A stretch of 64,000 nt of DNA from Cauispirillum nitrogeniifigens. GTDB taxonomy: Bacteria; Pseudomonadota; Alphaproteobacteria; Rhodospirillales; Rhodospirillaceae. This document shows positions 45,362-52,581 of this stretch, piece after piece. The stretch is from positions 1 through 64,000 of the forward strand of contig NZ_JBLOOT010000006.1 in the NCBI RefSeq assembly GCF_049800675.1, written 5' to 3'. Under the pieces are notes generated by a model. It had not been told where the DNA came from and did no database searches. It was given only the letters and a program-made list of their open reading frames with translations. Each line of letters starts with the position of its first letter. Positions within the stretch are counted from its first letter, which is position 1. The translations under genes and the position numbers were made by a program.

Positions 45362-47208
45362 CGGACGCCTTCGCCCTCGCACTGGCCCATCACCAGGCTG
45401 GCCGGCTGGACCACGCCGAGGCGGGGTATCGGGCCATCCTGAGCCGCGCGCCGGAGAACCTGCCGGCCAACAACAACCTGGCCGTTCTCCTGCGGGCGCA
45501 GCGGCGGTGGGAGGAGGCCGTTGCCTGCTATGACCGTGCTCTCGGCGCCGATCCTCATGATGCCCAGCTCTACAACAACCTGACCTGCGTTCTTTCCGAT
45601 CTTGGCCGCGATCCCGAGGCCATGGCGGCGGCCCGCACCGCCGTCATCCTGCGACCGGAGTATGCCGAGGCATGGTTCAACCTGGGCAATATCCTGCACA
45701 AGAAGGGCGACCGGGATGGCGCCAAGGCGGCTTATATCCGGGCCATCAGCCTGCGCCCGGACATGGGCGAGGCGTTCAGCAACCTCGGCGATGTCTACAA
45801 GGCGGGGGCGGACCTGACGCGTGCCGAGGAATGCTATCGCGCCGCCTTGCGGTACCAGCCGAAACTGCCGCAGCCCTATGTCAACCTGGGGGAGACGCTG
45901 AAGGAACAGGGCCGGGTGATCGAGGCGATCACCTTGTTGCAACAGGGCCTGGAGGTGCATCCCACCCTGGCGCTCCTGCATTCCAACCTGCTGCTGGCCC
46001 TGCACTATACGCCGGTGGTTCCGCCGGAAGTGATCTTCCGGGCGCATCGCCACTGGGGGGAACGCCACGCCGCGCCGCTGGCGCCGGCGACGCCCCGGCC
46101 CTTGCCCGAGCGGGGCGCGGCGGATCGCCGCCTGCGCGTCGGCTATGTCTCGCCGGATTTCTGCACGCATGCGGTGGCCTGCTTCCTGGAGCCGCTCTTG
46201 CAGGCCCATGACCGGACGGCGGTGGAGATCGTCTGCTATGCCACCTCGCGGCGCCACGACGCCACCACCGCCCGTTTTCAGGCGCTTGCCGACCACTGGC
46301 GGCCCATCGCCCCCCTGAGCGACGACGAGGCCGCGGCCCAGGTCATGGCTGACGGCATCGACATTCTGGTCGATCTGGCGGGCCATACCGCCGACAGCCG
46401 GCCCCTGCTGTTTGCCCGCAAGCCCGCTCCGGTTCAGGTGTCCTGGCTGGGGTATCCCGACACCAGCGGAATGGCGGTCATGGACTACCGGCTGACCGAT
46501 GCCATTGCCGATCCGCCCGGCGCCAGCGACCGCCGCCACACCGAGACGCTTGTGCGGCTGGAGCCCTGCTTTCTCGCCTTCCTGCCCTTGGACGACGTGC
46601 CGGTGGCTCCTGACCCTCCGGTATCGGGCACTGGGGTCGTGACGTTCGGGTCGTTCAACAACAACGCCAAGGTGACGCCGGAGGTGGTGCGGCTGTGGGC
46701 CGCCGTCCTGCGGGCCGTGCCGTCGGCGCGGCTGATCCTGAAAAGCCGGCCGTTCGCGGATGCCGACACGCGGGCGCGCTACCTCGGCCTGTTCTCCGGT
46801 CACGGGGTCGATGCCGGGCGGATCGACCTTCTGCCGTTTCTGGACGACCTGGGCAGCCACCTGCGGGCTTATGACCGCGTGGATATCGCGCTGGACCCGT
46901 TTCCCTACAGCGGCACGACGACGAGCTGCGAGGCCCTGTGGATGGGGGTTCCGGTGGTGACGCTGGCCGGGGACAACCATGTTTCCCGCGTGACCGCCAG
47001 CCTGCTGGCCACCTGCGGGCTGCACGACCTGATCGCCACCGACGAAGAGGGCTATGTCGCGCGGGCGGTGGCCCTGGCGGCCGACCAGGACCGCCTGGCA
47101 ACCCTGCGGCGGACGATGCGCGACCGGCTGCTGGCCTGCCCCCTGACCGACTACACGGGATTCGCCCGCCGGGTGGAAGCGGCCTATCGGGCCATGATGG
47201 CCGGCTGA
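45358..47208 (+). CDS. TPR / GT41 (SPINDLY/OGT-like) protein O-GlcNAc transferase
   Basis: The start is GTG 45358, overlapping the previous stop, giving 616 aa. About six well-formed TPRs (1-225; AEAWFNLGNILHKKGDRDGA, GEAFSNLGDVYKAGADLTRA) precede a GT41 domain. Its signs are LRVGYVSPDFCTHAVACFLE with the catalytic-region His, QVSWLGYPDTSGMAVMDYRL, FGSFNNNAKVTPEVVRLW with the conserved Lys, and LDPFPYSGTTTSCEALWMGV. This copy keeps the motifs closer to the family consensus than the one at 25995. Bacterial relatives O- or N-glycosylate surface proteins in the cytoplasm, so it is a candidate initiating enzyme for the locus. Confidence 0.9.
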   Translation: MTDAFALALAHHQAGRLDHAEAGYRAILSRAPENLPANNNLAVLLRAQRRWEEAVACYDRALGADPHDAQLYNNLTCVLSDLGRDPEAMAAARTAVILRPEYAEAWFNLGNILHKKGDRDGAKAAYIRAISLRPDMGEAFSNLGDVYKAGADLTRAEECYRAALRYQPKLPQPYVNLGETLKEQGRVIEAITLLQQGLEVHPTLALLHSNLLLALHYTPVVPPEVIFRAHRHWGERHAAPLAPATPRPLPERGAADRRLRVGYVSPDFCTHAVACFLEPLLQAHDRTAVEIVCYATSRRHDATTARFQALADHWRPIAPLSDDEAAAQVMADGIDILVDLAGHTADSRPLLFARKPAPVQVSWLGYPDTSGMAVMDYRLTDAIADPPGASDRRHTETLVRLEPCFLAFLPLDDVPVAPDPPVSGTGVVTFGSFNNNAKVTPEVVRLWAAVLRAVPSARLILKSRPFADADTRARYLGLFSGHGVDAGRIDLLPFLDDLGSHLRAYDRVDIALDPFPYSGTTTSCEALWMGVPVVTLAGDNHVSRVTASLLATCGLHDLIATDEEGYVARAVALAADQDRLATLRRTMRDRLLACPLTDYTGFARRVEAAYRAMMAG

Positions 47209-47268
47209 TGCCGGAGGTTTCAGAGGGTGGTCTGCGACCACGGACCGACCATGGAAAGGGGCTTCTCC

Positions 47269-49026
47269 ATGCCTGATCTTGCCACCTTGCTTGCCGAGGG
47301 CATGGCCCACCACGCCGCCGGCCGCATGGCCGAGGCGGAGGCCCTCTACCGCGCGGTCCTGGAGCGGCAGCCGGAACATGCCGAAGCCCTGCATGGGATG
47401 GGCGTCATGGCCCTTCAGGTCGGCAAGCCCGCGCCGGCGGCCCAGCTTCTGGGGGAGGCGGTGCGCCGTGACCCCGGCAACGCGGTCTATCTGTCGAACC
47501 TCGCCAGCGCGCTCCGTCGTGCCGGCCGGCTGGAGGATGCGCGGGCGGCCGGGCTCCGCGTCCTGGAGCTTGCGCCTGAGTTCGCGGACGGCATCGGCAA
47601 TCTGGTCAATGTCCTGACCGACATGCAGCGGTATGGAGAGGCCGCCGAGGCGTTGTCCCGGCTGGTCGCGTTGCGTCCGTTCCAGACGGAACCGCGCTTG
47701 CACCTGGCCCACTGCCTGATCCTGGACAACCAAGCCGAGGCGGCGGTGGAGGTGCTGTACGATGTGCTCGGCATGGCGCCGCTGTCGGTGGCGGCCTACA
47801 ACAATCTTGGCGTGGCGCTGCGTCGGCTGGGCAGGCTGGAGGAGGCGGCGGCGGCCTACCGCACGGCCCTGGGGTTCGCCCCCACGCAGTCCGGGCTGCT
47901 CAGCAATCTCGGGATCGTGTTGCAGGACCTGGATCGCCACGAGGAAGCCGCAACCTGCTTCCGGCAGGCGATCACGGCGGAGCCCGCGTCCGCCACCGCC
48001 TATCTCAACCTCAGCGTCGTGATGCGCGAGGAAATGCGGATGGTGGACTCGGTCGCCGCAGCCTGCGCCGCACTCCGCTTTGATCCCGACCTGGCGGCCG
48101 CGCACACGGCCTTGGGCATCGGCCTGTTGATGCAAGGGGCCTTCCGCGAGGGGTTCGCGGAATATGAATGGCGGACCCGCATGCCGGATTTTCCGTCGCC
48201 GAAACGCAGCTTCGGGTCGCCGGCCTGGGATGGCTCGGACATCACCGGACGCACCCTGGTCGTGCACGATGAGCAAGGCGTGGGCGACGCCCTTCAGTTC
48301 GTGCGCTATGCCCAGGTTCTTCAGGCACGGGGCGTCCGCGTGATCGTGGAATGCAACACGCAGCTTGTCCGCCTGTTCAGCCGGATGCCGGGAATAACCG
48401 CCGTGGTGGGCCGGTTCACGCCGCTCCCGGCCCATGACTTCCATGTCTCGATGCTGAGCCTGCCGCACCTGATGGGCACGCAGCGCGACAGCATTCCGGC
48501 GGCGATCCCCTATCTGGCGACGGAGCCCGACCTCCAGGCCCGGTGGGCGGCGCGGCTGGCTCCCTACGCGGGGCTGAAGGTCGGACTGGTGTGGGCGGGA
48601 AATCCCGACTTCAAGGGCGACCGCCTGCGCTCCCCTGGGCTGGCCGCCTTTCGTCCCGTGCTGGGCCTGCCGGGGGTCACGGTGTTCGCCCTTCAGAAAG
48701 GGCCGGGGCGCCGGGATCTGGAGACCTTCGGGCCGTTGCCGCCGGACTTCGTCGACCTGGGGCCGCACATCGAGGACTTCGCCGACACGGCGGCAATCAT
48801 GGCCAACCTCGATCTGGTGATCAGTTCGTGCACGGGGCCGGCCCATCTGGCCGGAGCCCTGGGGCGCCCGACGTGGACGGTGCTGCCGTTCTCGCCCGAC
48901 TGGCGTTGGCTGGAGCAGGGGGAGGAGACGCCCTGGTATCCGACCATGAGGTTGTTCCGCCAGGAGCGCCGTGGCGACTGGGCGCCCGTCATGGCCCGGC
49001 TGCGTGCCGCGCTCGCTGATCGCTAG
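47269..49026 (+). CDS. TPR / GT9-like glycosyltransferase
   Basis: ATG 47269 is preferred because GGAAAGGGG lies just upstream; in-frame starts at 47227 and 47251 are weaker. The 585-aa protein has TPRs over the first 300 residues (AEALYRAVLERQPEHAEALH). The GT9-like domain shows TLVVHDEQGVGDALQFVRYA, LKVGLVWAGNPDFKGDRLRS, FALQKGPGRRDL, LVISSCTGPAHLAGALGRPT and TPWYPTMRLFRQ. It is a paralogue of 27790-29568. It is the last rightward glycosyltransferase, and a palindromic element begins two bases after its stop. Confidence 0.87.
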   Translation: MPDLATLLAEGMAHHAAGRMAEAEALYRAVLERQPEHAEALHGMGVMALQVGKPAPAAQLLGEAVRRDPGNAVYLSNLASALRRAGRLEDARAAGLRVLELAPEFADGIGNLVNVLTDMQRYGEAAEALSRLVALRPFQTEPRLHLAHCLILDNQAEAAVEVLYDVLGMAPLSVAAYNNLGVALRRLGRLEEAAAAYRTALGFAPTQSGLLSNLGIVLQDLDRHEEAATCFRQAITAEPASATAYLNLSVVMREEMRMVDSVAAACAALRFDPDLAAAHTALGIGLLMQGAFREGFAEYEWRTRMPDFPSPKRSFGSPAWDGSDITGRTLVVHDEQGVGDALQFVRYAQVLQARGVRVIVECNTQLVRLFSRMPGITAVVGRFTPLPAHDFHVSMLSLPHLMGTQRDSIPAAIPYLATEPDLQARWAARLAPYAGLKVGLVWAGNPDFKGDRLRSPGLAAFRPVLGLPGVTVFALQKGPGRRDLETFGPLPPDFVDLGPHIEDFADTAAIMANLDLVISSCTGPAHLAGALGRPTWTVLPFSPDWRWLEQGEETPWYPTMRLFRQERRGDWAPVMARLRAALADR

Positions 49027-49027
49027 C

Positions 49028-49071
49028 GCATCGTGCGGAAAAGTGGACCCGGTTTTCCGCATAAACGATGC
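49028..49071 (+). repeat. RIME-like palindromic element, copy 3
   Basis: This 44-bp element is identical to the reverse complement of 42271-42314. It sits directly after the stop of the GT9-like gene. The core pairs GCGGAAAA with TTTTCCGC. A spacer and a second hairpin (49087-49128) follow, so this copy shows the fullest form of the element in the window. Confidence 0.88.
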
Positions 49072-49086
49072 GCTGCATCAAAGACT

Positions 49087-49128
49087 TAGATCAACGGACC
49101 CGAACACGCGTTCGGGTCCGTTGATCTA
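49087..49128. repeat. Perfect 19-bp-stem hairpin between convergent genes
   Basis: The arms TAGATCAACGGACCCGAAC (49087-49105) and its exact complement (49110-49128) enclose a four-base loop. It lies between the rightward GT9-like gene and the leftward cNMP-binding gene, whose TAG stop is the last three bases of the hairpin. It may act as a bidirectional terminator, although no long T-run follows. It is probably the second half of the element at 49028. Confidence 0.8.
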
Positions 49129-49674
49129 AAACGAACTCGCCGACGCCGACACCGCGCGCAGCAGACGGTCGAAGCGGTCGCCGGCCTGGGACACCGAATC
49201 GAGAATGGCGTCGTCGACCTCGTCCTCCAGGACGTCCTCGGACTCCAGGCTGGCGACCTCGCCATAGCCCAGATGGCGCACGGTCTGGCGCAGGCGGTCG
49301 GCCAGGAACAGGGCCATCGCCTTATAGAACCGCGCGCTGAAGCCGGTGTCGCCGGCCAGCTTGGCGGTCAGGTCGCGCTTGGTGATCTCCAGGACCACGC
49401 AGTCCTCCAGCGCGTCGACGGAGGCCGACGGCGGCGCGCTGTCGACGAACGACATCTCGCCGACCACCTCGCCGGAGCCCAGCAGGGCGACCCGTCCCAC
49501 CTTGTTGACCGTCACCGCCAGACGGCCTTCCAGCACGATGTAGACGGCGCTGACGGGGCGGCCCTCGGTGATCAGGCGCTCGCCGGCCGGCACGCGGCGC
49601 TTGATGCCGGCGTGGGCGAGCCAGTCAACGTCCCGGTCGTCGAGGTGGCCGAGAATATAGAGAACCTTGCGCAT
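49126..49674 (-). CDS. Cyclic-nucleotide-binding-domain protein of the RiPP operon
   Basis: The 182-aa protein starts at ATG 49674, with GGAG upstream. Residues about 15-130 form a Crp-type cNMP-binding beta-barrel (VPAGERLITEGRPVSAVYIV, GEVVGEMSFVDSAPPSASV with the phosphate-binding-cassette region, and a C-terminal helix). The remainder is acidic and helical (EVASLESEDVLEDEVDDAIL) without a helix-turn-helix, so it is not a classical CRP regulator. It is the last gene of the leftward exporter operon, 29 bp after the second ABC gene. Such domains recur in NHLP-type RiPP clusters, possibly gating export. That role is inference. Confidence 0.85.
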   Translation of the reverse strand: MRKVLYILGHLDDRDVDWLAHAGIKRRVPAGERLITEGRPVSAVYIVLEGRLAVTVNKVGRVALLGSGEVVGEMSFVDSAPPSASVDALEDCVVLEITKRDLTAKLAGDTGFSARFYKAMALFLADRLRQTVRHLGYGEVASLESEDVLEDEVDDAILDSVSQAGDRFDRLLRAVSASASSF

Positions 49675-49703
49675 GAGGAGCGTCTCCGTCGAACCGAATG
49701 AAA

Positions 49704-52580
49704 TCAAAGGGTCTGGCGCCGCGCCATGTCGGCGAACGGGCCGGGGGCGGCGATCAGGTCGGCGTAGGTGCCCTGTTGGACGATGCCGCCGTCCTTCAGG
49801 ACGATGATCCGCCCCGCGCGCTCCACCGATGACAGGCGGTGGGCGATGACGATGCGGGTGACCGGCAGGCTCGCCAGGGTGTCGGTGACGACCGCCTGGG
49901 TACGGTTGTCCAGGGCGCTGGTGGCCTCGTCGAGGACCAGCAGGCGCGGCCGGCGGATCATCGCGCGGGCCAGCAGCAGGCGCTGCCGCTGGCCGCCCGA
50001 CAGGGTGCCGCCGCCGTCCATGAGCGGCGTGTGCATGCCCATGGGCATGGCCTCGATGTCGGCGTCGAGGCCGACCAGCCGCGCCGCCGTCCAGGCGTCG
50101 TCCAGGCCCAGCCCGGTGGCGCCGACGATGTTGCTGAGGACGGTCCCGCCCGACACCGCGCCGTTCTGGAGCACGACGCCGGTCTGCCGGCGCACGGCGG
50201 CGAGGTCGAGGTCGGCCAGCGGGATGCCGTCGAGGAAGACCTCGCCGCCCTGGGGCCGCTCGAACCCCAGCAGCAGGCGCAGCAGCGTCGACTTGCCCGA
50301 CCCCGACGGGCCGACGAAGGCGACCCACTCGCCGGGCTCGATGGTCAGCGAAAGGTCGCGGAACAGCGGCGCGCCGCCGGCATCGTAGCCGAAGGTGAGG
50401 TTGGCGATCTCGACGCCGCCGCGCAGATCGCCGGGCTGGCGGCGCGGGCCACTTTCCTCGGGCGTGGCGGCGAGAACCGGCCTGGCGCGGCGGTACATCG
50501 GGATGGCCCCCAGCACATCGGTCAGGGACCGGCCGACGCCGTTGAGGGCGGCCTGGAACTGCCCGAAGGCGGCGAGGAAGGCCATCACCGCCCCGGCGGT
50601 GAGGCCGGCGGCGGCCTCGTCCGCGTCGCCGCCGGCCAGTGCCTGGATCTTGCCGTCGATCACCCCGTCCTTGACCAGCATCATCGCCACGGCCAGCAGG
50701 ATGGCCGTCGACAGCGGCGGGAAGGCGGCATGGAACACGCTGGTGCGGTTGGACACCCGGCTGGCGGCCACGAAGTGGCGCTTCTGGGCGGCGTAGAGGC
50801 GGGCCCAGGCGCCGAAGGCGCGGTCCTCGGCGGCGGCGGCCTTGAGCTTGCCGATGCCGGCCAGGATCTGGAAGGTCAGGCCCTCCACCCGGCCGCGCGC
50901 GTCGGCCTGGGCGTCCTCGTGGCGCAGCTGCATCGCCGCCAGACCCACGGTGACGGCCAGGGAGGCGACCGCCAGCAGCACCCCGACGATCGCCAGTTTG
51001 ACGTCGAAGAAGAACAGGGCGCCCAGGCTGAGCAGGGAGAAGGCGAGGCTTTGCAGCGCCGTCAGCGCGGCGCCCGACAGCTTTTCGCGCATCGCCTGGA
51101 TGCCCAGCACGCGGTCGGCGAGGTCGCCGGCCGTGAAGGCGGAAAAGAACCCCGGCGCCATGCGCAGCAGGCGGTCGAACAGCCCCGCCTGGAGCGACCA
51201 GTCGAGGCGCCCCTCGATGGCCACGGTGAGGAGGGCGCGCACAAGCTGGAACGCCCCGGTGCCGAGCGCCGCCGCCAGCAGGCCGCCGACCAGGATCCAG
51301 TGCTGGTCGACCATGCCGCGCGGGATGACTTCCTCGACCAGCAGGTTGGTGCCGAACGGCACGCTCAGGGCCAGCAGGGCGGTCAGCAGGCCGACCAGGC
51401 TCAGGCGGCGTAGCGGCGTCCCGGCATCGCGCAGCCCGAACCGCACCAGATCGGCCAGTGCCAGCGGCGTGTCGGGCATGCGGCGGTAGAGCATCCGCGC
51501 CTGCCCCTTCAGCGCGTCGGCGACCGCCTCGTCGACGCGGCGGACGGTGCCGGCAACGGGGTCATGGACCTCATAGCCGCCAGCGACCGGCAGCAGCGCC
51601 ACGGCGGCGGCGGCATCGGCCTCGTCGTCCTTCTGCCACCAGGCGAGCAGGGGGCCGGCATCGCGGCGCCACCAGTCGCCGCGCAGCAGGACGGTGCGCC
51701 AGCGGATGCCCGAGGTCTTGAGCACGCCGGTCAGCCCGCCGTCGTCGTCAGGCGCCGGCTTCAGGGTCAGGCCCAGGCGCGCGGCCAGGATGCACAAGGC
51801 CGGCAGTCCCGGGGCCGGCAGTCCCAGCGCCGACGGCGCGGTGGCCGCCCGCGCCATCGCCGGGTCGGCCACCGACGCCAAGGTCAGAAGCCCGTCCTCG
51901 CGCAGGCGGCGGCCCAGGTCGCCGGCCCGCGCCAGCCGCTCCGTCGTCTGCGCGGCGCGGCGCGCCAGGATGGTGTCGACGAGGGCGGCGGCGTGCCCAT
52001 GGAAGGCGGCCAGGGCGGCGGCGGTGTCCGCCGCCGGCAGGTCGTCGAGAACCTCGATCTCGCCCGGCTCGACGCATTCCAGCCACAGGGCGCGGCTCAG
52101 CGGGACGGGCGGCGCGCCGGGGGCGATGACGGCCTCCGCCGCGCCGCGCAGGGTGAAGCGGCCGGACAGGACCCGCCCCCAGCGCGGCAGCCGGCCCGAC
52201 CCGCCGCTGCGCAGCCCGTGCGTCAGGCGGTGGCGGCCCTCGGCCATGACGAGGTCGGCGACCGTCCCCTCGGTGCCCTCGGCCAGCCCGTCGGCGAGGG
52301 TGGCGACCCAGCCGTCGCGGGCGTCGGCCGGCAGGGTGGCGAGCGTCGCGGCGGCGTCCTCAAGCTCGGCGCCCAGGCCGGGAACGGCCCGCACCTCCCA
52401 GCGGCCCGGCGCCGACGGTGGCGGCAGCAGCCAGCCGCCGGCGGCGACGCGGCAGAGGAACAGGCGGCGGCCGTCGCCGTCGTCCTGGCGGACCACGGCG
52501 AACAGGTCGACGCTGCCCCGCCGGACCACGGTCAGGGGCTGGCTGTCGAGCCGGAGGGCGGCGTCCAGGGGCTTGGTCAT
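49704..52580 (-). CDS. NHLP-type RiPP export ABC transporter, second (ABC2) subunit
   Basis: The start is ATG 52580, one base after the stop of the peptidase-ABC gene, giving 958 aa. It is longer than a usual exporter because of a roughly 410-residue N-terminal region typical of the NHLM ABC2 family. Its last part resembles a degenerate C39 fold (AVALLPVAGGYEVHDPVAG) lacking catalytic residues. A six-helix membrane domain follows (about 425-690). The ATPase has Walker A GPSGSGKSTLL, signature LSGGQRQRLLLARAM, Walker B LLVLDEATSALD and H-loop AHRLS. It probably pairs with the C39-containing subunit as a heterodimeric exporter. Confidence 0.9.
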   Translation of the reverse strand: MTKPLDAALRLDSQPLTVVRRGSVDLFAVVRQDDGDGRRLFLCRVAAGGWLLPPPSAPGRWEVRAVPGLGAELEDAAATLATLPADARDGWVATLADGLAEGTEGTVADLVMAEGRHRLTHGLRSGGSGRLPRWGRVLSGRFTLRGAAEAVIAPGAPPVPLSRALWLECVEPGEIEVLDDLPAADTAAALAAFHGHAAALVDTILARRAAQTTERLARAGDLGRRLREDGLLTLASVADPAMARAATAPSALGLPAPGLPALCILAARLGLTLKPAPDDDGGLTGVLKTSGIRWRTVLLRGDWWRRDAGPLLAWWQKDDEADAAAAVALLPVAGGYEVHDPVAGTVRRVDEAVADALKGQARMLYRRMPDTPLALADLVRFGLRDAGTPLRRLSLVGLLTALLALSVPFGTNLLVEEVIPRGMVDQHWILVGGLLAAALGTGAFQLVRALLTVAIEGRLDWSLQAGLFDRLLRMAPGFFSAFTAGDLADRVLGIQAMREKLSGAALTALQSLAFSLLSLGALFFFDVKLAIVGVLLAVASLAVTVGLAAMQLRHEDAQADARGRVEGLTFQILAGIGKLKAAAAEDRAFGAWARLYAAQKRHFVAASRVSNRTSVFHAAFPPLSTAILLAVAMMLVKDGVIDGKIQALAGGDADEAAAGLTAGAVMAFLAAFGQFQAALNGVGRSLTDVLGAIPMYRRARPVLAATPEESGPRRQPGDLRGGVEIANLTFGYDAGGAPLFRDLSLTIEPGEWVAFVGPSGSGKSTLLRLLLGFERPQGGEVFLDGIPLADLDLAAVRRQTGVVLQNGAVSGGTVLSNIVGATGLGLDDAWTAARLVGLDADIEAMPMGMHTPLMDGGGTLSGGQRQRLLLARAMIRRPRLLVLDEATSALDNRTQAVVTDTLASLPVTRIVIAHRLSSVERAGRIIVLKDGGIVQQGTYADLIAAPGPFADMARRQTL

Positions 52581-52581
52581 G

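Noticed and set aside
14611..49026. A capsule or O-antigen polysaccharide locus
   Set aside because: No flippase, polymerase, chain-length regulator, initiating phosphoglycosyl transferase or sugar-nucleotide gene is present, while secreted giant proteins are.
45298..49062. Long antisense frame across two glycosyltransferase genes
   Set aside because: No recognisable domain, skewed Arg/Gly/His/Gln composition, and the sense strand carries complete TPR/GT41 and TPR/GT9-like proteins.
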